Shown piece after piece: positions 15,751 through 24,337 of a stretch of 58,890 nucleotides of DNA (position 1 is the stretch's first letter; every line of letters starts with the position of its first letter). The notes below the pieces were generated by a model. The model made no database searches. It was given only the letters and a program-made list of their open reading frames with translations, and was not told where the DNA came from. The stretch comes from a virus. The stretch lies in the IMG/VR virus record IMGVR_UViG_3300025000_000114, positions 1 to 58,890 of that record; one strand, written 5' to 3'. Both the position numbers and the translations under genes were made by a program.

Positions 15751-17208
15751 TTAATTTTCCATTACATGATTGATAATTAAAGTGGCGATATCCTTCTGAA
15801 CCTTTGAAGAATTCACAAGTTTCGATCCCTCCCTAAGACAGAAATTCCATATAGGATTACTCCTACTTAGAAATTTTTTGTCTGACAACTTTGTAAGTCT
15901 ATTCTCCCAATCATTTTCCTTGCGTAATCTATTAGCAAGAGCAAAGAAACCTGATATAAACATATTTTCTAAAATAAAATTCTGCTTTCTTTGTTCCGAT
16001 TTTGCTTCAATATCAATATTGCCCATTGCTTCAGGGAATATATTACTAATTAATTCATCCCAAAATTTAACAAGATATAAACCAATCTCTTCTGCTTCTT
16101 TTGGATTTAATGCTTTAAATTGTGCTACATTATCAAGTAGAGTTTTATAAGTGATAATTTTATTGCTTGATTTTGAAATTGTTCCAGAAACTAACTCTAT
16201 CTTACCTTTGAGCAAACTTTGATTCGCAATTATGTCAACAATTTTGCGATTTTCATTGAAAACATCATGAAAAGCCAACCTAGTACGACTTACAGCCTTA
16301 CCTTTTGAATTTGCTTCTACAAAAAGATTTTCTGACTCTGAGTGAGACAAATTAAAAATCACCACTGGTATATAAAATTCTCTAGGATCTTTTATGCTAA
16401 GAGCATCCTTTTTGAATCGTTTAACCCAAATCTTCATACTTTCTAACCTATGGGCTGCATCGCAGATGGTTAAAGCATGTTGTCCAGATAAAGTATTGTC
16501 ATCTTCGTTAAAGTGAAGTGCTTCAGGATATTCTTTTGCATAATTTAATAATACTTGACCAGCATCCATAGAACCGTCTAACATTTTTGATAAGATAGTT
16601 TTAACATTGGCAGTATAAATTAATGGTTTTTCCTCTCCTTTTGCGGTGGTACGCGAACCTCTCTGAACTGAGGGATCGTATATCACTGAAGGAGTTTTTC
16701 CAGAGTACATTTCATTTAGTTGATAACAATTTAATGTTGTGATCCATTTGTAAATAGAACCATTACGATAAACGGGTTGGCAATTTGGTATTGACCAAAA
16801 ATATCCATCTTCTTTATTATTGCTTTCTTTCCCAGTCTTAACCTTATTACTTAAACTACCAAACACAGGCATATTGGCATTCCCCATATTTCTTTCTCTC
16901 ATTTTTTTCTTTAGTTCTTCATCAGATTCTACAACTTTATCAATTTTATCAACTTCAATAATCTTATCACTCCTATCTTCTTCCCATTTTTCATCCTCAT
17001 CAATAATTTCATCCAAACTTTCAAATCCTGCTGAAGTTTCACTCATAGTTTTGCTAAATTCTTGTGTCATCGTATTGATTGCCTCTTCCTTAACTTGATT
17101 AACTACATTAGTGTTTGTCTGAGCAAGTCTGTCTCTACTTTTTCTTCCCATGTCTTCTTCTCCTTCCATAGTTTCCTTGACTAATTTATTAACCATATCA
17201 ATAATCAT
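15751..17208 (-). CDS. DGQHR-family protein, DndB-like
   Basis: A 485-residue protein, ATG at 17208 after GAAAGGCGG. The N-terminal 120 residues are charged and low complexity. The core has HALTICDAAHRLESM, a D-x-x-H-R variant of the DGQHR motif, followed by VVIFNLSHSESENLFVEANSKGKAVS, the strand-helix order seen in DndB and related DGQHR/ParB-like-fold proteins. DndB regulates DNA phosphorothioation, but no dndA, C, D or E gene is nearby, so here it may be a DNA-binding regulator. Located just downstream of the transfer genes on the same strand. The family is clear by motif; the role is not. Confidence 0.65.
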   Translation of the reverse strand: MIIDMVNKLVKETMEGEEDMGRKSRDRLAQTNTNVVNQVKEEAINTMTQEFSKTMSETSAGFESLDEIIDEDEKWEEDRSDKIIEVDKIDKVVESDEELKKKMRERNMGNANMPVFGSLSNKVKTGKESNNKEDGYFWSIPNCQPVYRNGSIYKWITTLNCYQLNEMYSGKTPSVIYDPSVQRGSRTTAKGEEKPLIYTANVKTILSKMLDGSMDAGQVLLNYAKEYPEALHFNEDDNTLSGQHALTICDAAHRLESMKIWVKRFKKDALSIKDPREFYIPVVIFNLSHSESENLFVEANSKGKAVSRTRLAFHDVFNENRKIVDIIANQSLLKGKIELVSGTISKSSNKIITYKTLLDNVAQFKALNPKEAEEIGLYLVKFWDELISNIFPEAMGNIDIEAKSEQRKQNFILENMFISGFFALANRLRKENDWENRLTKLSDKKFLSRSNPIWNFCLREGSKLVNSSKVQKDIATLIINHVMEN

Positions 17209-17293
17209 AATAAAACCGCCTTTCTATGACTATATCATATTTATACACAAAAACATAGAGAATAATACCTAAATTTTCTTAAAAATAAAGAAA

Positions 17294-17313
17294 AAGAATG
17301 ATTTCTCATTCTT
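17294..17313 (-). terminator. Terminator of the transfer operon
   Basis: Minus-strand stem AAGAATGA (17313-17306) with TCATTCTT (17301-17294), 4-nt loop, then TTTTCTTTATTTTT. It lies at the stop of the small gene at 17315. Confidence 0.8.
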
Positions 17314-17314
17314 T

Positions 17315-17482
17315 CTAATCAATAATTATCCCTTTTTCTCTTAGAAAATCCTCTTCTGCAAGTAATATTTCCTCAATAAGATTCTCGTTAACTCCTGTCC
17401 TTTGAGCAATTTGTTGAATCATAAGATCAACATCAATCGTCGGTTTGCTAAAACTATTGATGATGTTCCCTAAAATTCCCAT
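17315..17482 (-). CDS. Small helical protein (55 aa), end of the transfer operon
   Basis: ATG at 17482 after AATAAGGAG, 13 nt after the stop of the replication-relaxation gene. The sequence (VDLMIQQIAQRTGVNENLIEEIL) looks like a helix-turn-helix-sized helical unit. It is directly followed by a terminator, so it is the last gene of the transfer transcript. Confidence 0.65.
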   Translation of the reverse strand: MGILGNIINSFSKPTIDVDLMIQQIAQRTGVNENLIEEILLAEEDFLREKGIIID

Positions 17483-17495
17483 TATAGCCATCTCC

Positions 17496-18263
17496 TTATT
17501 TCATTTTCCATACCGTGATATCTGGAATTATTCTTATCTTTTTCATATTTGGATATTGAGTAAAAATATAAAAATTTTCTCTTAATTCTTCTATTTGAGC
17601 GATGTTAACTTGTTTGCCTAAGTTAGTTAATCTTCTAAACCCTGCTGAATTAGTTAACCAAAACAATTGAGGAAACCCCTTTACCTTCTGAGATACTTTT
17701 TCGTAAATATCAATCTTTTCTTTCAGTTGTTTTTTAGATTCTGTCCCTGCGTCAATTTCAAATAACAAGGTGGTGTCTTGTTCATCCTTAGTTAACACAA
17801 TCAATATATCTGATCTAAAAATATATTGCTTACCATTTTCTCTATCCTTGTATTTATAAATGAATTCAGGTTTATATTGCTTAATAAAAATCTTATTTAA
17901 ATTTTGCTCCCGAATCAGCAAAGCATAAATTTCATTAACTAATAGTTGATGAGTATAATCTGAAGGTAGTTTAGATAAATTCACTCCACCAATTTGGCAA
18001 AGTAATTTACCTGCCGTAACTAAGGATTCGCCATTTAATGCCACTGGAGTTCTTTTAATAAATTCTAATCTTTCTATTTTAGCTAGTCTTCGATTACAAA
18101 CAGTTAAACTTTGTTTAGATTGAAAGAACATTATTTGAATCTGAGTTCTGGAAAAAATTTTAAAATCTCTAATACTTCTTATTATCTCTAAATCTCTCCC
18201 CGTTAAATGGGCGTACTTTTGTCCCAAAATCAATTTTTCCAACATCAAATCTTTGCTGATCAT
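17496..18263 (-). CDS. Replication-relaxation family protein (Replic_Relax)
   Basis: About 255 residues. I chose ATG at 18263 because GAGGTGATTGACA precedes it. Residues 15-70 are a winged helix (LTGRDLEIIRSIRDFKIFSRTQIQ...). The second half, with LLVNEIYALLI, then FRSDILIVL and LLFEIDAGTESKKQLKEKI, has the E...D...ExD pattern of the PD-(D/E)XK-like fold of the Replic_Relax (PF13814) family. Such proteins accompany Gram-positive conjugation modules and may be the DNA-processing (relaxase-like) component, as no classical relaxase is visible. Its first 95 nt overlap the 3' end of the coupling-protein gene in another frame. Confidence 0.75.
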   Translation of the reverse strand: MISKDLMLEKLILGQKYAHLTGRDLEIIRSIRDFKIFSRTQIQIMFFQSKQSLTVCNRRLAKIERLEFIKRTPVALNGESLVTAGKLLCQIGGVNLSKLPSDYTHQLLVNEIYALLIREQNLNKIFIKQYKPEFIYKYKDRENGKQYIFRSDILIVLTKDEQDTTLLFEIDAGTESKKQLKEKIDIYEKVSQKVKGFPQLFWLTNSAGFRRLTNLGKQVNIAQIEELRENFYIFTQYPNMKKIRIIPDITVWKMK

Positions 18264-19872
18264 TGTCAATCACCTCTATATTAAAATCTGGTTCGGGGAT
18301 ATAATCCGATTCCAAAATTTCTTCCATAATTTCATCAACAGAACGTAAATATTTTTGACTATTTTGATTAATAGCATCTGGTATTTGCTTGCGTAAAGGT
18401 TTGGTTGGAGGATCACATTTAATAATAGATATACTTTTTTCACTTTTGTATAAAAATCTACAGAGTGCATGATATTTAGGAAGATTAAGAATAGCATATC
18501 TGTTAGACATATCTTTTTCTTCATCTCCTGTTTCAAATTCTTTAAACAGTGTTTGTGCTCCTCCTCTACCTATAGCAAAAGATATAATCTGAGGTTGTAC
18601 TTCTAACATCATTCTAATAAGTGATTGAATTTGAGTTTGTTCTGGAGACTGGAAGAAAAAATGTAAGCATAGTCGGTATTTTCTTGCTTCTGTTAAAATT
18701 TCTTCAATTCCAGCCTCATTTGACAAATACATTTGGGGTTCGTCAAGAAAAAGCATGAAAATCCTCCTTTTATTTTTATCTGTAATATCAAATCTTGATA
18801 AAGCTGCAATCCAAAACTTAGAAATAATTAGAGGGATCAGTATCTCAATATTAACTTTTCCGACAGCAACTTTTGGGGCTTTAATTAAAAGTATTTTTCC
18901 TTCATCCATTATCGTCCTGAAGTCAATAGTAGATTTGTTTTGACATATAATTGATTTCAAATAATCATTATTAGTAAGATTTCCTACTTTGTTTAACAAT
19001 GGTTTAATCATATCTCTTTTAACTGATGGAGGTTGGGCTTCAAATCTGTCCCAATATCTAACAACAGAAGCGTTCCTTTTGTTTTTTCTTAAAGACTTTA
19101 CTATTTGTTCACGATATTCTACTTCAGTTAACATTTTGATAATTCCTAAAAGAGTTTTAGGATAATCAGTTTGTTTAAGAATCGCGTTCAATGAATTTGA
19201 TAAAAGATCCTCACTTGCAAAACCTATTTGTTCTCCGAATCTTTTTTTGAAAAATGAAATTATCTCTGCATGAATAAAGTGGGGAAACTGTTTCTCAACT
19301 TTTTCATCAAATTCTAAGAGATTAATTCCTGGAAGAAAATCTTTATTGGAAAAGTCTAATAAAACAACATCCTCTAATCTATTTTCTGGGATAGACATTA
19401 AAATATTGTCAATTAATGCTCCATCTGCTACGTCTATAACACAAAATCCTGCGGTATTGAAATTTTGTAAATTGTTAATTTTAGATATTTGGATTGCAAT
19501 ATTTTCAGCCAAATTTGTCTTGCCACTCCCAGGTGAACCCACGTATATAGAATTTTTGCTAAGGTCGTCAAAATGATCTATAGGATAACTAATTACATTT
19601 TTTGTATTTAAATCTTTGCCCATTACTATACCATTACCTTTGAGTAAAAATTTACTAGGTTTTAACACTACCCTATCTCCTAACGAATTTTTATCATCGC
19701 CAAACTTCAAATTAGGTAATTTATAATCTGGAATACCTTGACCTAAAATACCATTTGAAATCATTTGAACTGTATAACCAAGACATCCTAACACAAATTT
19801 ACTGCTATATAGAGCAGAATATTTTCCTGATTTAATGGTTAAGTCTTTAATCTTATTAATTTTATCTCCCAC
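18169..19872 (-). CDS. Type IV coupling protein-like ATPase (VirD4/TraG-like)
   Basis: About 567 residues. I prefer GTG at 19872 (AAAGGGG 9 nt upstream) over TTG 19881, which abuts it. Walker A is YVGSPGSGKTNLAE (about 114-126); Walker B is MLFLDEPQMYL; FCVIDVADG and FFFQSPEQTQIQSLIRMM fit the HerA/VirD4 core. Hydrophobic residues near 30-45 may be one membrane segment. It would pump the processed DNA strand into the transfer channel. It overlaps VirB4 by 11 nt upstream and the replication-relaxation gene by 95 nt downstream. Confidence 0.8.
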   Translation of the reverse strand: MGDKINKIKDLTIKSGKYSALYSSKFVLGCLGYTVQMISNGILGQGIPDYKLPNLKFGDDKNSLGDRVVLKPSKFLLKGNGIVMGKDLNTKNVISYPIDHFDDLSKNSIYVGSPGSGKTNLAENIAIQISKINNLQNFNTAGFCVIDVADGALIDNILMSIPENRLEDVVLLDFSNKDFLPGINLLEFDEKVEKQFPHFIHAEIISFFKKRFGEQIGFASEDLLSNSLNAILKQTDYPKTLLGIIKMLTEVEYREQIVKSLRKNKRNASVVRYWDRFEAQPPSVKRDMIKPLLNKVGNLTNNDYLKSIICQNKSTIDFRTIMDEGKILLIKAPKVAVGKVNIEILIPLIISKFWIAALSRFDITDKNKRRIFMLFLDEPQMYLSNEAGIEEILTEARKYRLCLHFFFQSPEQTQIQSLIRMMLEVQPQIISFAIGRGGAQTLFKEFETGDEEKDMSNRYAILNLPKYHALCRFLYKSEKSISIIKCDPPTKPLRKQIPDAINQNSQKYLRSVDEIMEEILESDYIPEPDFNIEVIDNDQQRFDVGKIDFGTKVRPFNGERFRDNKKY

Positions 19873-21373
19873 TATACTCAACCCCTTTCATTTCTTCGTA
19901 ATTAGTGTTGAATAGAAGATATTCTTTATCATCAAATATTGGTCTAAAAGCATATTGCTTAGTTCCTATAGTCATCCAACCTTGTCCTTTCTCAATTCTA
20001 GATAAGTAGTCAATAATGTGAGGTGGTATATTCATATAATTACTAATATGTTGCAACTCTAAAGAAGTTAAATGAAGAATTAAAGTATTGGCACAATTTT
20101 TAATAATTAATTCAATATCATCCTTAGAGCAATCAGTGAGGTTCTGGGTGCAAACAAAAATGCCCACCCCTCTCTTACGATAACCTTTAGCAATTGCTAC
20201 AACTCTCTTAATTACTGCATCCGTTTTTAAAATATTCCATGCTTCATCAATTACAATAAGACAATCTTTAAATTCAGTTTTGAGTAAGAACTTTTCAAAA
20301 TCCTTAGATATAATAACAATATTCCTTGAAGTTAATTTAGCATATTCACCAGTGATATCAAGAATATAAATTTTCTTATGTGCAGATATTTTCTTTATAA
20401 TTGACTTTACTGCAAAACTCTTGCCACTTCCTGAAATTCCAAAAATGAAAAATGAATTATTAAATGTCTCTGCAAAGTTAATTTTAATTAATTGATGGTT
20501 TTGATAATCATATCCAATAGTAATACCTTTGCCGGAAACATATCTTACAAATGGATAGAAATTACTAATTGCACTTGTTAAAAATACTTTTAACTCCTTT
20601 ACATGATCAATTTCTTTGTATGCTCTGAAATTCTTGAAACAATTAAAATGTTCACAATTAGCAAACTTAAATCTTATCTGCATACCATCTAAAAGCATAG
20701 ATATTTGCTTTGTTTTTGTTTCTAATTGTTCAAGTGTTTGTCCTTTAATTAAGATATATAATCCAACCATGCAAAGTTTTTCTTCATTTCCCATAAGATC
20801 AACCATTGTTTTTTGTAACTTCTCTACAATTTCATCTTCTACAAAAAACTCTTGATTTGGGTTCTTTGAGGCTTTCCAATTTACATTTGCTTCAGTAGTA
20901 TCAATTCTTTTTTTTACGGCCTTTACAGCCTCTTCTTGTGGCAATGGAAAGATAGTAATAGCAATCTCAGTGTCAGGAATCATTAGATTGTTTATGAATC
21001 CCACAGAAAGCATTTGAGGATATTGGATAACTTTAATTAATTTAGCAAAATATTTTTCATTGTTTTCAGTGACAGAAATATACTTCCTAAATTCTTTAAT
21101 TTGGATATTGCTTGAAGTTGAACATTCAGATTGAGCATAGTCCATTCCCGAATTACGCAGGTTTTCACAAATATCAGAATTGGTAATTAGATAATAACTT
21201 GATTCGTTTATTTGTGTATCTTTGTTTAAATAATTTAAATCAGTTTTACAAATTATCCTTGATGAATCATTTAGAGAATTTAGCAAATATTTAAACTTGG
21301 ATCTGAGTAATATTTGATCTTCTTTTGTTGCTAAAAGATAGTTTGCTTTTGGGTAAAGTTGATATTGAAACAT
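19862..21373 (-). CDS. virB4: VirB4-like conjugation ATPase
   Basis: A 503-residue protein starting at ATG 21373 inside the 3' end of the PrgI gene. Walker A FIFGISGSGKSFAVKS (309-323), Walker B CLIVIDEAWNIL (about 363-374), and IFVCTQNLTDC (sensor/Q motif) identify the VirB4/TraC AAA+ family that energises the type IV secretion channel. Somewhat shorter than typical VirB4, with a reduced N-terminal domain. A cytoplasmic, membrane-associated partner of PrgI and the VirB6-like protein next to it. Confidence 0.88.
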   Translation of the reverse strand: MFQYQLYPKANYLLATKEDQILLRSKFKYLLNSLNDSSRIICKTDLNYLNKDTQINESSYYLITNSDICENLRNSGMDYAQSECSTSSNIQIKEFRKYISVTENNEKYFAKLIKVIQYPQMLSVGFINNLMIPDTEIAITIFPLPQEEAVKAVKKRIDTTEANVNWKASKNPNQEFFVEDEIVEKLQKTMVDLMGNEEKLCMVGLYILIKGQTLEQLETKTKQISMLLDGMQIRFKFANCEHFNCFKNFRAYKEIDHVKELKVFLTSAISNFYPFVRYVSGKGITIGYDYQNHQLIKINFAETFNNSFFIFGISGSGKSFAVKSIIKKISAHKKIYILDITGEYAKLTSRNIVIISKDFEKFLLKTEFKDCLIVIDEAWNILKTDAVIKRVVAIAKGYRKRGVGIFVCTQNLTDCSKDDIELIIKNCANTLILHLTSLELQHISNYMNIPPHIIDYLSRIEKGQGWMTIGTKQYAFRPIFDDKEYLLFNTNYEEMKGVEYSGR

Positions 21374-21638
21374 TTTGTTTTGTCATTCCTTTCCACTTAA
21401 ATTTAAAGAAAGATACTACTCCTTGGTCTATATCTGTTTTCGTAAGAATTGCTGTAGGAATACCAATATTTGGTAATATAAATAATTTTAAATAAATAGG
21501 TAAAGTTGTATTAAAAACCGATAATCCAAGTATAACCCCACCTATTAAATAAATAGTTTGTTTCCCTGTAAGTCCATAAAATATTTCATCCTTCATTTCA
21601 ATAATTTGATTTGTGTCGAACATTTCAGTATTTAACAT
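21291..21638 (-). CDS. prgI: PrgI family membrane protein
   Basis: A 115-residue protein, ATG at 21638 with GGAGGTAATTTAATG. Two adjacent hydrophobic stretches (TIYLIGGVILGLSVF and YLKLFILPNIGIPTAIL) preceded by a short cytoplasmic start, then KFKWKGMTKQNV, are typical of PrgI (PF12666), the small inner-membrane protein found before VirB4 in Gram-positive conjugation operons. It overlaps virB4 by 83 nt in another frame. Confidence 0.8.
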   Translation of the reverse strand: MLNTEMFDTNQIIEMKDEIFYGLTGKQTIYLIGGVILGLSVFNTTLPIYLKLFILPNIGIPTAILTKTDIDQGVVSFFKFKWKGMTKQNVSISTLPKSKLSFSNKRRSNITQIQV

Positions 21639-21642
21639 TAAA

Positions 21643-22629
21643 TTACCTCCTTCTACTCGCTCCTCTTCTTGAAGACATCATACCTCCCATTCTACCAAAT
21701 CCACTATATCTAATAAGTTTTCTAGGGCTTAATCCATATTTTATCTCTCTAAACATAGCAACTGGATTCGGAGCTTGGTGTCCATAACTAATCCATTGTT
21801 GAACATATGAAGGTGCTTTTAGCATAAATGATCCTGCCGATATACAAAGCATAATATGATAAAGTCCTCCGTGATTTGATTTTGATATTGAAGACTCAAA
21901 TCCTAACCAAATCACCATAATAATCGCATGGATAATTGGAGCAATTAAGTTATCTAATAATTCATCAATCCATACCTGTCTCATATTTTGATGTTTGGGA
22001 AATAAACATAGATAGAAAAATATAGGTGCTGTAGCAACTAGAAACATAATAGAAATCATTCTCATGAAATAAAACCATATTAAATTGACTAATATCATTG
22101 CAAAAATTAAAGTGAATATAATTAGACCTAAACCATACTGTGGAGTTAAAGCTCTGACCATTTGTGCTTCTGAACCGCCTAGAGATAGAATAACAATGGT
22201 AAATTTGTTTGTTGCATCTATTATCATTGGAAGTGCAATTATTGCAATATTTACAATGACCATTGATTGAGCTATCTTCACAATATATTCTGTACTCTGA
22301 TATTTACTACTTTTATTCATAATTTGCATAATTCCAAAATATACAATTCCTGCTATTGAGAATGTCATTATGATCTTTAAGAAGAAATAGTATAAAGATA
22401 ATATTGTAGGATTTTCTGCCAATACATTAGGCGTGTGAAGAAATAATTGTGTAAAATTTTGAACTAGAGAATCAGTAATAAAATGTTCTAATCTTCCATT
22501 TACTGTAGAAATATCTTGAGGTGTAGGTGCATTAAATAAAGCATCATTAACATTTTGAACTGTTTCTAGGGATGGAGGTGTGATAAAAAATTTAATTATA
22601 GCATCTCCTGCTTCTCCAACAGTGAGCAA
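21643..22629 (-). CDS. TrbL/VirB6-like polytopic membrane protein
   Basis: About 328 residues. AAAGGGG is immediately followed by ATG 22638 (no spacing); in-frame TTG at 22629 has a 9-nt spacing and is preferred. After a soluble start, six or so hydrophobic segments are visible (for example IIMTFSIAGIVYFGIMQIM, GLGLIIFTLIFAMILVNLIW, MISIMFLVATAPIFFYLCLF), then a basic, Gly/Arg-rich C-terminus (GRMGGMMSSRRGASRRR). This matches the channel-forming VirB6/TrbL-like subunit. Confidence 0.7.
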   Translation of the reverse strand: MLTVGEAGDAIIKFFITPPSLETVQNVNDALFNAPTPQDISTVNGRLEHFITDSLVQNFTQLFLHTPNVLAENPTILSLYYFFLKIIMTFSIAGIVYFGIMQIMNKSSKYQSTEYIVKIAQSMVIVNIAIIALPMIIDATNKFTIVILSLGGSEAQMVRALTPQYGLGLIIFTLIFAMILVNLIWFYFMRMISIMFLVATAPIFFYLCLFPKHQNMRQVWIDELLDNLIAPIIHAIIMVIWLGFESSISKSNHGGLYHIMLCISAGSFMLKAPSYVQQWISYGHQAPNPVAMFREIKYGLSPRKLIRYSGFGRMGGMMSSRRGASRRR

Positions 22630-22668
22630 TGGAATCATCCCCTTTATGAAGTTATAATAATTTTAATC

Positions 22669-22920
22669 TTAAAATTTTGGCATTGTTGGAAATACTCCTT
22701 TAAGTATTGTCCAGACAATCTTCACTACCCAAGGCCCAACAATTATAGTTATACATCCACGGATTACCGATTCCTTAAGCTCTTTGGATTGAGCTTTCCA
22801 ATTTCCATTTCCAATGACATCCATGACACCAGCCCAGACTATCATGATCATAGCTAAACCAATTCCTAGTCCAGATAATAATAAACAAATTTTTGTTGAC
22901 CACTGGTTAAATTCTTCCAT
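22669..22920 (-). CDS. VirB2/TrbC-like small membrane protein
   Basis: An 83-residue protein, ATG at 22920 after TAGGAGG. Two membrane segments (ICLLLSGLGIGLAMIMIVWAG and GCITIIVGPWVVKIVWTIL) flank a small basic loop (NGNWKAQSKELK). Size, topology and place before the VirB6-like gene fit the pilin-like VirB2/TrbC subunit of Gram-positive transfer systems. First gene of the transfer operon. Confidence 0.7.
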   Translation of the reverse strand: MEEFNQWSTKICLLLSGLGIGLAMIMIVWAGVMDVIGNGNWKAQSKELKESVIRGCITIIVGPWVVKIVWTILKGVFPTMPKF

Positions 22921-23152
22921 GATAAAAACCTCCTAGAAATTTTAATTTTTCCATGCCTCTTTACTAAGAAGACCTAGATTTTAAAATCTGAATCCCTTTA
23001 TTCATGCGGTCTGTAGGGTTCAGGGTGTATTAATGGCAATATAGGTGGTTAATATAGGGTTCTTGTCTTGATTTTTACAAACATTCATGTATAATCGACA
23101 TTATTTTGGTTAATAATATGGTCAACGAAATAAATTAAGGAGTGTGAATTTA
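22921..23152. other. Divergent promoter region upstream of the transfer operon
   Basis: No gene. It contains a 14-bp palindrome AGATTTTAAAATCT (22976-22989) and repeats of CCCTATATTAA/CCTATATTG type near 23040-23060. It separates the minus-strand transfer operon from the plus-strand 33-codon gene and may hold an operator, or an oriT candidate, for which there is no direct evidence. Confidence 0.4.
23068..23095 (+). promoter_or_regulatory. Probable sigma-A promoter
   Basis: TTGATT (23068-23073), 16-bp spacer, TATAAT (23090-23095), ahead of the small membrane-peptide gene at 23153. Confidence 0.6.
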
Positions 23153-23254
23153 ATGTTTTTACTGCCAATGTTTGTTGTAGGAGTAGGTTTGGTGGGTTAT
23201 TCAGCATATGAATTAGTTAATACAGTGCAACAATTAAGCAAACTTATTCAATAA
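23153..23254 (+). CDS. Small membrane peptide (33 aa)
   Basis: ATG at 23153 after AAGGAGTGTG, with its own promoter and a strong terminator 25 nt after the stop, the only plus-strand gene in the transfer region. The product is one membrane segment (MFLLPMFVVGVGLVGYSAYE) with a polar tail. It could be a type I toxin-like or entry-exclusion/regulatory peptide. Function is a guess. Confidence 0.6.
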   Translation: MFLLPMFVVGVGLVGYSAYELVNTVQQLSKLIQ

Positions 23255-23279
23255 TAAAATTCATATGCTATAATTCAAT

Positions 23280-23301
23280 CCCCTCATTTGAGGGGTTTAT
23301 T
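23280..23301 (+). terminator. Rho-independent terminator
   Basis: Stem CCCCTCA (23280-23286) with TGAGGGG (23289-23295), two-base loop, followed by TTTATTTTTT. The T-run overlaps the 3' end of the opposite gene. Confidence 0.85.
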
Positions 23302-23494
23302 TTTTAGCAAAATGCTTGATACTTTTGACAATTGATTCTTTAGACCAATATGCTCCAAAACCAAACATTAAAACTCCTAATGCGCCCATTGTCCATCCTA
23401 AAACCCAGTATGAAGGAGTAAGAAAAATCTCACCAAATTCTAATAGTGAAAAACTTCCAACTAAAAACATAAGAGCTTTTGTATCTTTTTTCAT
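23297..23494 (-). CDS. Small two-pass membrane protein (65 aa)
   Basis: ATG at 23494 after AAAAGGAGGAC. Two hydrophobic segments (ALMFLVGSFSLLEFGEIFL and VLGWTMGALGVLMFGFGAYW) and a basic C-terminus. Same strand and close to the M23 peptidase, so it may anchor or assist the transfer channel. No family recognised. Confidence 0.65.
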   Translation of the reverse strand: MKKDTKALMFLVGSFSLLEFGEIFLTPSYWVLGWTMGALGVLMFGFGAYWSKESIVKSIKHFAKK

Positions 23495-23510
23495 AATAAG
23501 TCCTCCTTTT

Positions 23511-24092
23511 CTATTTGCTTTTAGCAGGTAAATAATTAATTGGATTTAATGAATTAGTTCCATTATTAGTACGAATTTCAAAATGTACATGTGGGCCTCT
23601 GGATAGTAATCCGGTATTTCCAGACAAAGCAATTACATCATTTTGATTTACTTTATCTCCAACGTTGACTAATAATTGATTATTATGTGCATACACAGTC
23701 TGTTTTCCATCAGAATGATTGATATACACAACATTTCCAATCATTTCATTAAATTCTGCTTTAATTACTATGCCAAAATTAGAGCAATAAACTTTACTAT
23801 TTTCCACTACTGCAATATCAATTCCATAATGAAATCCATTTAATGAAGACTCTCTTGGGCCATAAGGACTTGAGATTATTCCATCTACTGGATAAATATA
23901 ATTAGAGGAAGAAGAAGTAAGCAATATATAAGTTTTATTAATGACAATGTTTAAGATACTTTTTGCTTCCTCTGTGGTCAACTCTCCTTTAGCTGAGACA
24001 GGATGAGGTATTGACAATAAAGTTAATAATAAAAGTGAAAATAATAGTTTTTTGCTTGGCTTGGGAATTAATTTTCCTTTTGTTTTTCTCAT
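23511..24092 (-). CDS. Secreted M23 (LytM) peptidoglycan endopeptidase
   Basis: A 193-residue protein, ATG at 24092 after AAGAGAGTG. Signal peptide: basic start, then LLFSLLLLTLLSIPHPVSA. The catalytic M23 zinc motifs are present: HYGIDIAV (H and D), and GPHVHFEIR (HxH). The family cuts peptide cross-links of peptidoglycan; beside a type IV transfer module it would open the wall locally for the channel. The usual NlpC/P60 or SLT partner domain of larger conjugation hydrolases is absent. Confidence 0.88.
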   Translation of the reverse strand: MRKTKGKLIPKPSKKLLFSLLLLTLLSIPHPVSAKGELTTEEAKSILNIVINKTYILLTSSSSNYIYPVDGIISSPYGPRESSLNGFHYGIDIAVVENSKVYCSNFGIVIKAEFNEMIGNVVYINHSDGKQTVYAHNNQLLVNVGDKVNQNDVIALSGNTGLLSRGPHVHFEIRTNNGTNSLNPINYLPAKSK

Positions 24093-24095
24093 AAT

Positions 24096-24308
24096 TCACT
24101 CTCTTATAAAATAAGGAGTCAAAACCAAATTCCCTTTATAACATTGATTTGCACTCATATAAACCTTTCTCCAACCTCTCGTCATTAAATCTTCATAAAA
24201 TTTTCTTTTATAATTCACAAAATCATCAACACTATCAAATTCCAAATGATTAATAATGTCATGGATTCTACGACCTTTATTAACCATTATTGATAATTTA
24301 ATTCTCAT
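24096..24308 (-). CDS. Hypothetical protein (70 aa)
   Basis: ATG at 24308 after GGAGGTATTATTAA. Basic and strand-rich (MRIKLSIMVNKGRR ... LVLTPYFIRE). It ends 3 nt before the peptidase start, so it is co-translated. No recognised domain. Confidence 0.6.
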   Translation of the reverse strand: MRIKLSIMVNKGRRIHDIINHLEFDSVDDFVNYKRKFYEDLMTRGWRKVYMSANQCYKGNLVLTPYFIRE

Positions 24309-24337
24309 TTAATAATACCTCCTTAAATTAAAGTACC

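Noticed and set aside
17241-17249. TTATACACA DnaA-box-like sequence
   Set aside because: Isolated single copy in an AT-rich gap, without a cluster or adjacent initiator; probably chance.
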